A stretch of 64,000 bases of DNA from Xanthomonas bonasiae (GCF_017163705.1 NZ_JAFIWB010000008.1:1-64000); one strand, 5' to 3'; shown: positions 1 to 8,476, numbered from the stretch's first letter. Notes: generated from the letters alone by a model not told the origin. Program-made: numbers and translations.

Positions 1-19
1 CCCCAATCCCCAATCCCCC
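1..19. repeat. GGGATTG-type heptad array (C-rich on + strand)
   Basis: Two and a half copies of a CCCCAAT heptad lie directly before the response-regulator remnant. A similar CCAATCCCCAATCCC tract lies upstream of the intact regulator at 22970, so the array may have been part of the same duplication. It belongs to the dispersed heptad family described at 16993, 17112, 19093, 20562 and 58721. It is cut by the window edge. Confidence 0.6.
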
Positions 20-128
20 ATGCGTCGGTTGTTGATGGAGGACAGCACCGATCCGGCCGACGCGATCGCGCGCCGCACGCGCCGCGCTGGGCATGGATGG
101 ATTGGCAGGGCGATGGTCCGGGCGCGGC
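20..128 (+). pseudogene. Decayed 5' fragment of an OmpR-family response regulator
   Basis: Reading from the ATG at 20, 17 of the first 25 codons give the same residues as the intact response regulator at 22970, including the MR-LL-ED start and the ADAI-RR-RR-GH stretch. A one-base deletion after the GH codons then shifts the frame. In the shifted frame (from about base 96) the text continues MDWQGDGPGAASV, against VDWQSDGLGAASV in the intact gene. Similarity ends near base 128, so only about the first 38 codons of a receiver domain survive, without the phosphoacceptor Asp. The longer reading frame that runs from here into the next gene is an artefact of this remnant. Confidence 0.75.
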
Positions 129-235
129 CAGCGTGGCCGATCGCGCGGCGGCGACAGCCCACGGATCGCTCGCCGCACACCGCATGCCGACGCCGGATCG
201 GGTATAGAGGCCGATTGCCGACCGATGGAAATGCG

Positions 236-781
236 ATGACCGAGATCCTGCCCCGCGATGTCGTGGAGTTCTGGCGCAGCGCCGGCCGCGAGCGCTGGTT
301 CGCCGCCAACGAATCGTTCGATGCGAACGTGCGCCAGAACTTGCTGGATGCGCATCACGCCGCGGCGCGCGACGAGTACGCGGCGTGGATGGACAGCGCC
401 GAGGGCGCGCTGGCGCTGCTGCTGTTGCTCGACCAGGTGCCGCGCAACGCCTTCCGCGGCAGCGCGCACGCCTACGCCACCGATGGCCTGGCGCGGCGCT
501 ACGCGCAATGGGCGCTGGCGGCCGGCTACGACCAGCAGGTCGAGCCGGAGTTGCGCATGTTCTTCTACCTGCCCTACGAGCACGCCGAGGATCCGGGCCT
601 GCAGCGCGAGGCGGTGGAGCTGTTCAGCGCGCTTGGCGATGCCGACAGCCTGCAGTGGGCCACGCAGCACGAGGACATCATCCAGCGCTTCGGCCGCTTC
701 CCGCATCGCAATGCGGCGCTGGGGCGGGAGACGACGCAGGACGAGCAGCGGTTTCTGGACGAGGGCGGTTTCGCCGGTTGA
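236..781 (+). CDS. DUF924 family protein
   Basis: A protein of 181 residues starting at the ATG at 236 (MTEILPRDVVEFW). It carries the hallmarks of the DUF924 family: an early V-x-FWR-x-x-G region, LLLLDQVPRNAFRG near residue 65, and FFYLPYEHAEDPGLQ near residue 110. The family is predicted to be an all-helical, TPR-like cytosolic protein of unknown function. The frame is open upstream to base 20, but that part reads through a response-regulator remnant and was excluded. The gene ends 126 bp before a convergent gene, and a REP-like palindrome lies between them. Family assignment is firm; the cellular role is unknown. Confidence 0.85.
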   Translation: MTEILPRDVVEFWRSAGRERWFAANESFDANVRQNLLDAHHAAARDEYAAWMDSAEGALALLLLLDQVPRNAFRGSAHAYATDGLARRYAQWALAAGYDQQVEPELRMFFYLPYEHAEDPGLQREAVELFSALGDADSLQWATQHEDIIQRFGRFPHRNAALGRETTQDEQRFLDEGGFAG

Positions 782-803
782 GTGGCGCGCTGGCGGCGGC
801 GCT

Positions 804-875
804 GTTGCAGGGGCGGCTTCAGCTGCGGCGGACTCTACGGATCGAACCTGTCGCGGCTGAAGCCGCTCCTACAGG
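804..875. repeat. REP-like palindrome pair (REPIN)
   Basis: Two inverted copies of the motif GGGCGGCTTCAGCTGCG / CGCGGCTGAAGCCGCTCC lie about 25 bp apart, ending in CTACAGG. The same GTAGGAGCGGCTTCAGCCGC motif recurs at 10629, 10747, 45731 and 58571. It sits between two convergent genes. Its left arm has drifted from the consensus. Confidence 0.8.
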
Positions 876-907
876 GCAGTGTCGAGTGTTTGTGCGGGCG
901 CCGGCGC

Positions 908-1798
908 TCAGCAGCCGCCGACCAGGTCGTCGCTGCGCCATTGGCCATCGACCAGGTGCAGCAGCCAGAATCCGTAGGTCTCGTAGCCGCTGTGCTGGAT
1001 CAGGAAATCGACCGTGCCGTCGGCATCGATATCGGCGAACTGCAGCAGCGCATAGTTGTTCTTGCGCCCCTCGCAGTCGTCGCAACCATAGTCGGCGAGG
1101 GTCTTGCGCAGCCGCCAGCCGGCGTCGCTGCGTTCCAGCACCGCCAGCAGGGTGGTCAGCTTGGGCGAGGCTCCGTCCGCGTTCGCAGCCGGCGCCGGGT
1201 CGTAGACGCTGGCGGTCACCAGGGCGACCTCGTGGCCCGGCTGCTTGGCATCGCCGATCACGGTCAGTGCCGGTGCCTCGTCGGCCGGCGGTGCGGCGAG
1301 CTGCGCCAGCAGCCGCTTCAGCGCCGCGGCAGGCAGGCGCTTGCGCACCGACGGATCGGCGCCGACGACCTGCAGCAGCGCGCGCCGCTGCGTGGCATCG
1401 AGCTCGCGGCGGGCGAAGCGCTGGCCGGGATTGAGGTCGAACGAGGCCAGCAGGGCATCGTGAGCGAAGGTGGCGCCGTGCGCGGTCTTCAGGCGCACGC
1501 GCAGGTCGCCGCCGCACATGGTGTTGTCGTCGACCGAGAACGCCAGCGGCGTCGCCACGCCGTTCTCGGCGCCGTTGTCGAACACCCGCAGCGGCTTTTT
1601 CAGCCCGCGCCAGGCGCCCAGTTCGGCTTCTTCCGACGGCGCGTTGCGCACCGGGATGTAGCTCATCACCTTCGCCTCGTCCGAGACCGGGGTGACGTAG
1701 ATCACTGTCGGCGGTGGTGCGGCGGCCGGCGCGGCGGCGGCAGGCAGGGCGGCGAGGCAGATCAGTGCTGCGGTCCAGCGTTTCAGTGCGCGTGCCAT
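908..1798 (-). CDS. Exported protein of unknown function
   Basis: A protein of 296 residues. It begins MARALKRWTAALICLAALP followed by an Ala-rich run, a typical Sec signal peptide ending near residue 22-25. The mature part has no domain I can name. Two cysteine pairs stand out: MCGGD in the first half and DYGCDDCEG near residue 240. Near the C-terminus, FADIDADGTVDFLIQHSGYE resembles an FG-GAP/EF-hand-like Asp-rich loop (DIDADGTVD), which could bind calcium. The ORF is open much further upstream on the same strand because of high GC. The ATG at 1798 is preferred because it gives the signal peptide. It lies 101 bp downstream of the Grx gene on the same strand. Confidence 0.7.
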   Translation of the reverse strand: MARALKRWTAALICLAALPAAAAPAAAPPPTVIYVTPVSDEAKVMSYIPVRNAPSEEAELGAWRGLKKPLRVFDNGAENGVATPLAFSVDDNTMCGGDLRVRLKTAHGATFAHDALLASFDLNPGQRFARRELDATQRRALLQVVGADPSVRKRLPAAALKRLLAQLAAPPADEAPALTVIGDAKQPGHEVALVTASVYDPAPAANADGASPKLTTLLAVLERSDAGWRLRKTLADYGCDDCEGRKNNYALLQFADIDADGTVDFLIQHSGYETYGFWLLHLVDGQWRSDDLVGGC

Positions 1799-1899
1799 GG
1801 CTTGCTTCCTCCCCGGAAGCGCAAAAAACCGTATCGCAAAAAAAGCGGGCGACCCTCTGGATCGCCCGCCGTGATGCCGCTGCGTCGTGCGCCGCCGGC

Positions 1900-2826
1900 T
1901 CAGTATTTCGCCACGCTGCTGTCCACCTCGTCGGCCCAGGCATCGATGCCGCCGACCACGTTGTGCACGCGGCTGAAGCCGAGCGCGCGGAACTGCTCGG
2001 CCGCCTGCGCGCTGCGCCCGCCGTGGTGGCACAGGAAGGCCAGCGCGGTGTCCTTCGGCAGCGCTTCCAGCTGCGCGCGCTGGTCGCCGTCCAGGGTGCG
2101 GAACGGCACGTTCACCGACGCGATCGCGCGCTCTTCCGGCGGGCGCACGTCCACCAGGATCAGGCCGCCGGCGCGCACCTGGTCGTCGGCGTCGCGCACG
2201 CTCAGCTCCTGCACCGGCTTGGGCGCGTTCGGGTTGTCGATCGCCAGGCCGCGGCCGCGCAGGTCGTCGACCCAGTCGATGGTGATGCCTTCGGCACGGC
2301 GCGCGCTGGCCAGGTCGAACTGCACGCGCAGGCCGTTGGACTCGGCGGCGATGGCGTTCGGGTCGGTCGGCGCCAGCTGGAAGTTCGGCTGGAACTGCGC
2401 GTCGATCGCCAGCGCCAGGGTCGCGCCCGGGGCATCGGCCAGCGCGCCGCGCAGCATCTCCGCGGCGGCGTCGGTAATGGTGATCGAGGGCGGGGTGCGG
2501 TCCGGAGCCTGCACGCCGAGCAGTTCGCTCAGCTCGCCGCTGCCGGCCATCTGCAGGATGATGTCGCTGCCGCCGACGAGTTCGCCGTCCACGTACAGCT
2601 GCGGGATCGTCGGCCAGTCGCCATAGGCCTTGATGCCTTCGCGGATGTCCTGGTCGGCCAGCACGTTGACGTGGGCGAAGTCGACGCCCAGTTCGTTCAG
2701 CGCACCCACCGCCTTGGCGGAGAAGCCGCACTGCGGCATGCTCGGCTGGCCTTTCATGAACAGCACGACGCGGTTGGAACTGAGCAGCGTTTCGATGCGG
2801 GAACGCAGGGCGGGATCGAGGGACAT
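1900..2826 (-). CDS. Monothiol glutaredoxin Grx4 / A-type-like / rhodanese fusion
   Basis: A protein of 308 residues with three domains. Residues 1-106 are a monothiol glutaredoxin with the CGFS active site (Cys33) and the WPTIPQLYVDGELVGG core, a class that binds a glutathione-ligated [2Fe-2S] cluster. Residues 114-205 resemble an A-type Fe-S carrier (IscA/HesB): ITITDAAAEML at the start and WVDDLRGRGLAIDNPNA at the end. However, the three cluster-binding cysteines of true A-type proteins are absent. Residues 208-308 are a rhodanese with the CHHGGRS loop (Cys266). The inferred role is Fe-S or sulfur trafficking in the cytosol. It is divergent from the deacetylase gene, with 45 bp between the starts. 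Confidence 0.88.
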   Translation of the reverse strand: MSLDPALRSRIETLLSSNRVVLFMKGQPSMPQCGFSAKAVGALNELGVDFAHVNVLADQDIREGIKAYGDWPTIPQLYVDGELVGGSDIILQMAGSGELSELLGVQAPDRTPPSITITDAAAEMLRGALADAPGATLALAIDAQFQPNFQLAPTDPNAIAAESNGLRVQFDLASARRAEGITIDWVDDLRGRGLAIDNPNAPKPVQELSVRDADDQVRAGGLILVDVRPPEERAIASVNVPFRTLDGDQRAQLEALPKDTALAFLCHHGGRSAQAAEQFRALGFSRVHNVVGGIDAWADEVDSSVAKY

Positions 2827-2871
2827 GGCAGTGATTTCGGTCGCTGAGTCGGACCGGTCATTGTACGCCGC

Positions 2872-3663
2872 ATGGCATCATGGGGCATGACAGTTCCGGA
2901 AACGCTGCATCGCATCCCCCGTCACCCGTACCGCTGGCTGCCTTTGGCGCTGGCCTCGCAGGTGCTGGTGGCGGCGATCTGGTGGGCGTGGGGCTGGCGG
3001 GTCGGGCTGCCGGCGCTGCTGGCCTCGCATGCGGCCCTGGTGCTGCCGGTGTTCCTGCCGCGGGCCTGGCTGTACGCCCCGGTGCTCAGCCGCCTGCCGG
3101 GCACCGCGCCGCGGGTGTGGCTGACCATCGACGACGGCCCCTCCGACGACACCGCGCCGCTGCTGGACCTGCTCGACCGCCACCAGGCCAAGGCCACCTT
3201 CTTCCTGGTCGGGGAACGCGCCGCCGCGCGCCCGGAGCTGGTGCGCGAGATCCTGCGCCGCGGCCACGGCATCGGCAACCACAGCCAGACCCACCCGCAG
3301 GCCTGGTTCTGGGCGCTGGGGCCGCGGCGCATGGCGCGCGAGATCGGCCAGGCGCAGCAGGCGCTGGGCGCCATCGCCGGCACCGCGCCGCGCTGGTACC
3401 GCTCGGTGGTGGGCATGACCAACCCCTTCGTCGCCGCGCCGCTGCGCGCACATGGCCTGACCCGGGTCGCCTGGAGCGCACGCGGCTTCGACGGCGTGAG
3501 CTGCGATCCCGCCGCGACCGTGGCGCGCATCGCGCGCGATCTGGCGCCCGGCGCGATCGCGCTGCTGCACGAAGGCGCGGCGCATGGGCACAACCTGGCG
3601 ATCGTGGAAGGCGTGTTGCAGGCGATGCGCGACAAAGGCCTGGTCAGCACCCTGCCGGGCTAG
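2872..3663 (+). CDS. Polysaccharide deacetylase (NodB homology) family protein
   Basis: A protein of 263 residues, or 258 if the in-frame ATG at 2887 is used. Neither start has a convincing ribosome-binding site. Two hydrophobic segments near residues 22-65 suggest a membrane anchor. The NodB domain follows: TIDDGPSDD (Asp87, Asp88) supplies the catalytic base and metal ligand, and NHSQTHP (His137, His141) supplies the metal-binding histidines. A late LLHEG fits the final motif. Family members remove N- or O-acetyl groups from polysaccharides, but the substrate here cannot be told. It stands alone and is convergent with the next gene. Confidence 0.85.
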   Translation: MASWGMTVPETLHRIPRHPYRWLPLALASQVLVAAIWWAWGWRVGLPALLASHAALVLPVFLPRAWLYAPVLSRLPGTAPRVWLTIDDGPSDDTAPLLDLLDRHQAKATFFLVGERAAARPELVREILRRGHGIGNHSQTHPQAWFWALGPRRMAREIGQAQQALGAIAGTAPRWYRSVVGMTNPFVAAPLRAHGLTRVAWSARGFDGVSCDPAATVARIARDLAPGAIALLHEGAAHGHNLAIVEGVLQAMRDKGLVSTLPG

Positions 3664-3769
3664 CGCGCCTGCACGATTGGGATGGTCAGGTGGCAACCGT
3701 GCTGGTCTGCCTGCACCGCAGTCCCTGTGGAATCGCGATGCGAGCGAGCAGTTCGCGTTCGCGCCGGAC

Positions 3770-4111
3770 TCAGCTGCCCTGGATGAGTCCGAACACGATC
3801 AGCGCGGCGACGCCGACCAGGGTCGCGATCGCAAAGATCAGGCCGAGCACGCCATACAGCTTCCTGCGGTCGCGCTGGAACAGGCTGCCGATGCCGAGCG
3901 CGGCGGCGGCCAACTCGGCGAACACGCCGACCATCATCGCCATGCCGACCAGCATCGCCAACGGCGAGTCTTCGTCCAGGCTGTCGGGCTGGGAATAGAC
4001 CAGTGCCGCGCAGACGCCGATCAGCACGAGCGTGAGCGCCGCGGCGATCAGGCTGACCGCGAACGAGGCGATGCCGAGGCCGGAATAGGGAGGAAGCGTT
4101 GGGGATGTCAT
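3770..4111 (-). CDS. Small four-helix membrane protein, unknown function
   Basis: A protein of 113 residues starting MTSPTLPPYSGLGIASF. Hydrophobicity by eye suggests four membrane segments: about residues 12-38, 50-70, 75-82 (weak) and 85-112. A charged loop (SLFQRDRRKLYG) lies before the last. The layout, with repeated small-residue helices and a short basic loop, resembles DUF4190-like or other small inner-membrane proteins, but I cannot assign a family firmly. The region upstream (4112-4525) has no gene on the same strand, so it is probably monocistronic. It is convergent with the polysaccharide deacetylase gene. Confidence 0.65.
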   Translation of the reverse strand: MTSPTLPPYSGLGIASFAVSLIAAALTLVLIGVCAALVYSQPDSLDEDSPLAMLVGMAMMVGVFAELAAAALGIGSLFQRDRRKLYGVLGLIFAIATLVGVAALIVFGLIQGS

Positions 4112-4525
4112 GGGGACTCCGAGGGTGAACAGGTGGTCCCGGCGCCGATGCGCGCAGGACAGCGTGATGCGGTTCGCGTGCGCGGCGCTTGCCGCGTCGG
4201 CATGCGCTGCCAGCGCAGCGCTCGCGGATGCGGATCCGGCTAGGCCGGTCGGCGCGTTCGCACTGGATTGGGCGCGACGCCGCAGCTTGCCGAGCGTTGC
4301 ATCGATCGGTGCAATCCGAGCGGTGCTGGCGATGCGCCAGCGACGGCGCGGCAGTATAGACGTCGCGCGCCTTGCCCGCTGCCGGTGGCCGTGGAAATGC
4401 GGTGCGGACTCGAACCGCAATGCGTGCACGCAACCGATGCACAGCGTTTCCGACGGCATTGCATGCCATGTCGAAACGGCGCTGTGCGGTGGATTCCGAG
4501 CCAGGGAGGCGCGAGGCCGGCCGCG
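4112..4525. other. Intergenic region, no supported gene
   Basis: Several reading frames are open here, but none has family-like content or a good start. On the minus strand a TATACT hexamer at 4353-4358 could be a -10 element for the small membrane protein. It has no recognisable -35 element at the right spacing and would imply a leader of about 240 nt. No repeat of the dispersed families is present. Confidence 0.4.
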
Positions 4526-5224
4526 TCAGTGCGGTTCGGCCACGATCAGCCAGTTGTTGAACGGGGTGTTGCCGTACAGCGGCGCGAACGTGGCGCGCAA
4601 CCCGGCGTCGCCGAGCTGGCGTTCCAGGCTGTCGCGGGTGGGATAGCACTTGGGCACTTCCTGCATCCAGCCGGCGAGGTGCGCGAGCACGTCGGTGACG
4701 CGGCTGGTGCGGCCGCGGCCGCTGGCATCGCCCAGGCCGCTGCGGATCACCAGCTTGGCGCCGGGCGTGAGCATCTTCGCCACGCTGCGGATCAGGTTGG
4801 CCTGCATGGCCGCATCGAGGTACTGCAGCACGTCCAGGATCGCGACGCTGCCGCTGTGTTCGGGCCAGGCCTGGCCGAGATCGACCACGTCGAAGCGGGC
4901 GCCGTGCAGTGCGCTGCGCGCGGCGATATTGATCGCGCGGCGGATCTTTGCCGCGTCGATGTCCACGCCGTGGTAGCGCTGCCGCTGGCCGTCGGCGCGC
5001 AGCGCATGCGCGAGCAGGCCCAGGCCGCAGCCCAGGTCCAGAATCGGGGCGTCGGTGCCGCGCAGCGCGGCGAGCACGCCAGGATAGAGCGGATCGGTGC
5101 GCAGCTTGGTGCGGGTGTAGTAGTAGTCGTAGCGATTGCCGAGCGGATGCGTCGGCAGGAAGGCGCGGGCGATGGCCAGGGCCTGCGGTCGGGTCATGGG
5201 CTGGATGGTGCTGGCGTCGCGCAA
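4526..5224 (-). CDS. Class I SAM-dependent methyltransferase
   Basis: A protein of 232 residues from a TTG start at 5224, or 223 from the ATG at 5197. The TTG has a good AAGGA six bases upstream and the ATG has none, so I favour the TTG. The Rossmann SAM-binding motif is ILDLGCGLGLLAHAL near residue 62, and GVDIDAAKI follows as motif II (Asp binding the ribose). VAILDVLQYLD near residue 128 is motif IV, and LVIRSGLGD lies near residue 158. The N-terminal RYDYYYTRTKL segment may shape the substrate site. The substrate is unknown. It lies 33 bp downstream of the SGNH hydrolase gene on the same strand and is probably cotranscribed with it. Confidence 0.8.
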   Translation of the reverse strand: MRDASTIQPMTRPQALAIARAFLPTHPLGNRYDYYYTRTKLRTDPLYPGVLAALRGTDAPILDLGCGLGLLAHALRADGQRQRYHGVDIDAAKIRRAINIAARSALHGARFDVVDLGQAWPEHSGSVAILDVLQYLDAAMQANLIRSVAKMLTPGAKLVIRSGLGDASGRGRTSRVTDVLAHLAGWMQEVPKCYPTRDSLERQLGDAGLRATFAPLYGNTPFNNWLIVAEPH

Positions 5225-5257
5225 TGTCGGTCCTTGGCAGCGGGGCGTCGTACTCCG

Positions 5258-5899
5258 CTAGGCTAACGCATCGCGCGCCGCAGGCAACAGCAGGCCGGTC
5301 CAGCGCGCATACATCGCCGCCGACGGATGCAGGCCGTCGGCGGCGAGCATCGCGGCGCTGCCGCCGCCATCGCGGCTGGCCGCGGTGATATCGACGAAGC
5401 GCACCGCACGCGCCTGGCAGCACGCCTGTGCGGCGGCATTGAATGCATCGATCTGCGTGCCGATCAGGGCCGGATCGTGTGCGGGCGGCTGCGCGAACGC
5501 GGTCACGCCCCAGTCCGGGATCGACACCGCCAGCACTCGCCGCGGCTGGCCGTCGGCAAAGCCGATCGCGCGTTGCAGCAACGCGGCGAACTGTTCGCGG
5601 TACTCCTCGAGCGCGCGTCCGCGGTACTGGTTGTTGACCCCGATCAGCAGCGTCACCAGCGCGAACGGACCCTGCGGCGCGGCCGCATCGATGCCGGCAT
5701 CGAGTTCGTCGGTGGTCCAGCCGGTGGTGGCGACGATCTGCGGATCGGCGATGGCGAAACCGTCGTGGCGCAGCGCCGCGGCCAGTTGCAGCGGCCAGCG
5801 CCCGCTGTCGGCCACGCCTTCGCCGATCGTGTAGGAATCGCCTAACGCCAGATAGCGCAGCGGGGCATGGTGGAGCGTGGCGAAGCTGACCTGGCTCAT
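5258..5899 (-). CDS. SGNH/GDSL-type esterase or lipase
   Basis: A protein of 213 residues. Block I is YLALGDSYTIGEG with the nucleophile Ser22. The block III Gly-x-Asn is present as LIGVNNQYRG near residue 87. Block V is ADGLHPSAAMY near residue 190, giving the catalytic Asp-x-x-His pair. There is no signal peptide, so a cytosolic enzyme is likely, acting on acyl esters or thioesters. It is probably the first gene of a two-gene unit with the methyltransferase. Upstream, a heptad array separates it from alaA. Confidence 0.85.
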   Translation of the reverse strand: MSQVSFATLHHAPLRYLALGDSYTIGEGVADSGRWPLQLAAALRHDGFAIADPQIVATTGWTTDELDAGIDAAAPQGPFALVTLLIGVNNQYRGRALEEYREQFAALLQRAIGFADGQPRRVLAVSIPDWGVTAFAQPPAHDPALIGTQIDAFNAAAQACCQARAVRFVDITAASRDGGGSAAMLAADGLHPSAAMYARWTGLLLPAARDALA

Positions 5900-5963
5900 C
5901 GCGACGGCACCGAAAACGGCCGGGTCACAGGCGCCGGAAATAGCCGCAACGCTTCATGCTTTG

Positions 5964-5992
5964 CCCATTCCCGATTCCCCATTCCCGATTCA
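5964..5992 (-). repeat. G-rich heptad array at the 3' end of alaA
   Basis: Read on the minus strand, the alaA stop TGA runs directly into ATCGGGAATGGGGAATCGGG. This gives four G-tracts separated by 3-4 bases, with further partial copies after them. It is one of six arrays that start at or just after a stop codon and are G-rich on the sense strand. Confidence 0.75.
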
Positions 5993-7270
5993 CCGCCCCC
6001 CAGCCACACTGCGCGGCTTCAGCGGCACCACCTTGGTCGCCGCATCGGCGCGGCGCGCCAGCACCCGGTCGATGCGCGCGAACACTTCGCGCATCACCGC
6101 CGCTTCCGGCAACAGGGTCACGCGGAAATGGTGGCGGTAGGGCACGTTGAAGCTGGAACCGGGCACCACCAGCACGCCCTCGTCGTTCATCAGCTCCAGC
6201 GCGAAGTCGTGGTCGTCGAAATTGCGCGCGGCCGCGCCGACCACCGCCGGGAACGCGTACAGCGCCCCGGCCGGCTGCACCAGCGCCAGGTGCTCGCTGG
6301 CCGCGCAGGCCTCGATCACCGCGCGGCGGGTTTCGTACAGGCGCCCGCCCGGCGCGCACAACGGCGAGATCGTGTCCGGGCCGTTGACCGCGGCGTCGAT
6401 CGCGTACTGGCCCGGCACGTTCGCGCACAGGCGCAGCGCGCCGAGCAGATCCATCGCGTTGCGGAATTCGGTGACCCGCTCGGCGGCACCGGACAGCAGC
6501 GCCCAGCCCACCCGCCAGCCGCAGGCGCGGTGCACCTTGCTCAGGCCGCCGAAACTGATGCACGGGTGCTCGCCGGCCAGCGGCGCGACCGGCACGAAGT
6601 CGGCGCCGTCGTACAGCACCTGGTCGTAGATCTCGTCGACCATCAGCAGCAGGTTGTGCTTGGCCGCGATCGCCACGATCTTCTCCAGCAGCTCGCGCGA
6701 ATAGCTCGCGCCGCTGGGATTGTTCGGATTGATCAGCACGATGGCGCGCGTGCGCGAGGACACCAGCGTCTCGATCTCCACCGGATCGGGCTGGAAGCCG
6801 TTCTCCGGCGCGCAGCGGTAGTACACCGGGCGGCCGTCGTTGAGGATGGTGGCGGCCGACCACAGCGGATAGTCGGGCGAAGGCACCAGCACTTCGTCGC
6901 CGGGATTGAGCAGGGCGCGCAGCGACAGGTCGATCAGCTCGCTGACCCCGTTGCCGACGAAGATGCGGTCCGGATGCGCGTCCGGGTGCTGGCGCCGCGC
7001 ATAGGCCGCGGCGATCGCCTCGCGCGCCTCCGGCAGGCCCTGCTGGTGGGTATAGGGATCGGTGCGGCCCATGTCGTCGGCGATCGCGCGCTGCAGGTGC
7101 TCCGGCGCGCGGAACCCGAACGCGCCGGGATTGCCGATGTTGAGCTTGATCAGCTTGCGCCCCTGCGCCTCCAGCTCCCGGGCTCGCCGCGCCAGCTCGC
7201 CCCGGATCTCGTAGCGGACTTCGGACAGGCGTTCGCGGATCGCGAGCGGCTTGATCGGCAGGGTGGGCAT
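5990..7270 (-). CDS. alaA: Alanine-synthesising aminotransferase (AlaA family)
   Basis: A protein of 426 residues, PLP-dependent fold type I. It closely follows the E. coli AlaA pattern: KLNIGNPGAFGF near residue 42, FVGNGVSELI near 104, VPSPDYPLW near 129, INPNNPSG near 180, VDEIYDQ near 211, and the PLP lysine Lys245 in SFGGLSKVHR. AlaA-type enzymes transfer the glutamate amino group to pyruvate to make alanine. It has a slightly longer C-terminus (about 20 residues) than E. coli AlaA. The ATG at 7270 is used; much longer open frames upstream run antisense through rsgA and are artefacts. It is divergent from rsgA, with 90 bp between starts. Confidence 0.88.
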   Translation of the reverse strand: MPTLPIKPLAIRERLSEVRYEIRGELARRARELEAQGRKLIKLNIGNPGAFGFRAPEHLQRAIADDMGRTDPYTHQQGLPEAREAIAAAYARRQHPDAHPDRIFVGNGVSELIDLSLRALLNPGDEVLVPSPDYPLWSAATILNDGRPVYYRCAPENGFQPDPVEIETLVSSRTRAIVLINPNNPSGASYSRELLEKIVAIAAKHNLLLMVDEIYDQVLYDGADFVPVAPLAGEHPCISFGGLSKVHRACGWRVGWALLSGAAERVTEFRNAMDLLGALRLCANVPGQYAIDAAVNGPDTISPLCAPGGRLYETRRAVIEACAASEHLALVQPAGALYAFPAVVGAAARNFDDHDFALELMNDEGVLVVPGSSFNVPYRHHFRVTLLPEAAVMREVFARIDRVLARRADAATKVVPLKPRSVAGGR

Positions 7271-7348
7271 CGCATAGGCCGGTGGGGGCGTGGAACCGGC
7301 ATGGTAACGGAAATGTGACACGGCGGCCGGCCCGGGGCCCGCACCGTC

Positions 7349-7354
7349 TAGAAT
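7349..7354 (+). promoter_or_regulatory. Candidate -10 element (TAGAAT) for rsgA
   Basis: TAGAAT ends six bases before the rsgA ATG at 7361. If it is used, transcription would start at or next to the ATG, giving a leaderless or near-leaderless mRNA, and there is no ribosome-binding site before that ATG. No clear -35 hexamer is seen in this GC-rich stretch. A similar arrangement precedes waaA. Confidence 0.4.
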
Positions 7355-7360
7355 CCGCCC

Positions 7361-8476
7361 ATGACTTCCCCCCAGATCGACTTCGACGCGCTGCGCCCCA
7401 TCGGCTGGCCCTGGCCCGGCATGCCGGAAGAACCGGCCTGGCTGGCGGCGATGGCCGCGCACCCGCTGGCGCGGCCGGCGCGGGTCAGCGAGCAGCACCG
7501 CACCGGCTACGTGGTGGCCGATGCGGTGGATGCCGGGTTCAAGGTCGAGTCGCTGCCGGAGTGGCAGCGGCCGCGCTTTCCCAGCCACGAGCGCGCCGCG
7601 GTCGGCGACTGGGTGCTGCTGGAGGACGACAAGCGCATCGTGGCGCTGCTGCCGCGGCGTACCGCGATCAAGCGCGGCGCGGCCGGCGAGCACTATCACC
7701 AGCAGGTGATCGCGGCCAACATCGATACGGTGTTCATCGTCTGCGGCCTGGATGCGGACTTCAATCCGCGGCGCATCGAGCGCTATCTGCTGCTGGTCGG
7801 CGGGGGCGGCGCCGAGCCGGTGGTGATCCTGACCAAGGCCGATCTCACCGAGTACGCCGACGATGCGCTGGCGGTGCTGGAGGAGTTGGCCGCGCAGTCG
7901 ATCCCGCTGCTGACCGTCAACGCCAAGGACCCCGACAGCGTGGCGGCGCTGCGGCCGTGGCTGGGCGCCGGGCGTACCGCGGTGCTGGTCGGCTCGTCCG
8001 GCGCCGGCAAGTCTACGCTCACCAACACCTTGCTCGGGGTGCAGAAGATGCGCACCGCGGCGGTGCGCGAGAACGATTCGCGCGGCCGCCACACCACCAC
8101 CCACCGGGCGCTGCTGCCGCTGCCGTCCGGCGCCTGCCTGATCGACACCCCGGGCATGCGCGAGCTCAAGCCCACCGGCGAGGAAGACCTGGCCGAGGGC
8201 GGGTTCGCCGACATCGAGGCGCTGGCCGCGCAGTGCCGCTTCAACGATTGCGCGCACCAGGCCGAACCGGGCTGTGCGGTGCAGGCGGCGATCGAGCGCG
8301 GCGACATCGAGGAGGCGCGGCTGGCCAACTACATGAAGCTGCGCGACGAAGTCGCCGGCGCCGCCAGCAAGCTGGCGCAGCGCCAGGCGCAGAACGCGGA
8401 CGCCGCCAGGTCGGGCCGGCCCGGCGCGGGCAAGCCGGGCGGCAAGCGGCCGACGCCGCGCAACCAGCGCCGCTGA
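7361..8476 (+). CDS. rsgA: Ribosome small subunit-dependent GTPase A
   Basis: A protein of 371 residues with the circularly permuted GTPase order typical of RsgA/YjeQ. An OB-like N-terminal region is followed by a G4-type ILTKAD near residue 150, then the P-loop GSSGAGKST (about residues 211-219), then the DTPGMRE G3 motif. The C-terminal zinc site is C-x4-C-x-H-x5-C (Cys292, Cys297, His299, Cys305). RsgA binds the 30S subunit and hydrolyses GTP during late small-subunit maturation. A basic, Gly/Pro-rich tail (residues 340-371) is longer than usual and probably contacts rRNA. The next gene starts 28 bp downstream. Confidence 0.93.
   Translation: MTSPQIDFDALRPIGWPWPGMPEEPAWLAAMAAHPLARPARVSEQHRTGYVVADAVDAGFKVESLPEWQRPRFPSHERAAVGDWVLLEDDKRIVALLPRRTAIKRGAAGEHYHQQVIAANIDTVFIVCGLDADFNPRRIERYLLLVGGGGAEPVVILTKADLTEYADDALAVLEELAAQSIPLLTVNAKDPDSVAALRPWLGAGRTAVLVGSSGAGKSTLTNTLLGVQKMRTAAVRENDSRGRHTTTHRALLPLPSGACLIDTPGMRELKPTGEEDLAEGGFADIEALAAQCRFNDCAHQAEPGCAVQAAIERGDIEEARLANYMKLRDEVAGAASKLAQRQAQNADAARSGRPGAGKPGGKRPTPRNQRR

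Noticed and set aside
20-235. An N-terminal extension of the DUF924 protein
   Set aside because: It reads through a frameshifted response-regulator remnant, and the family begins near the ATG at 236.
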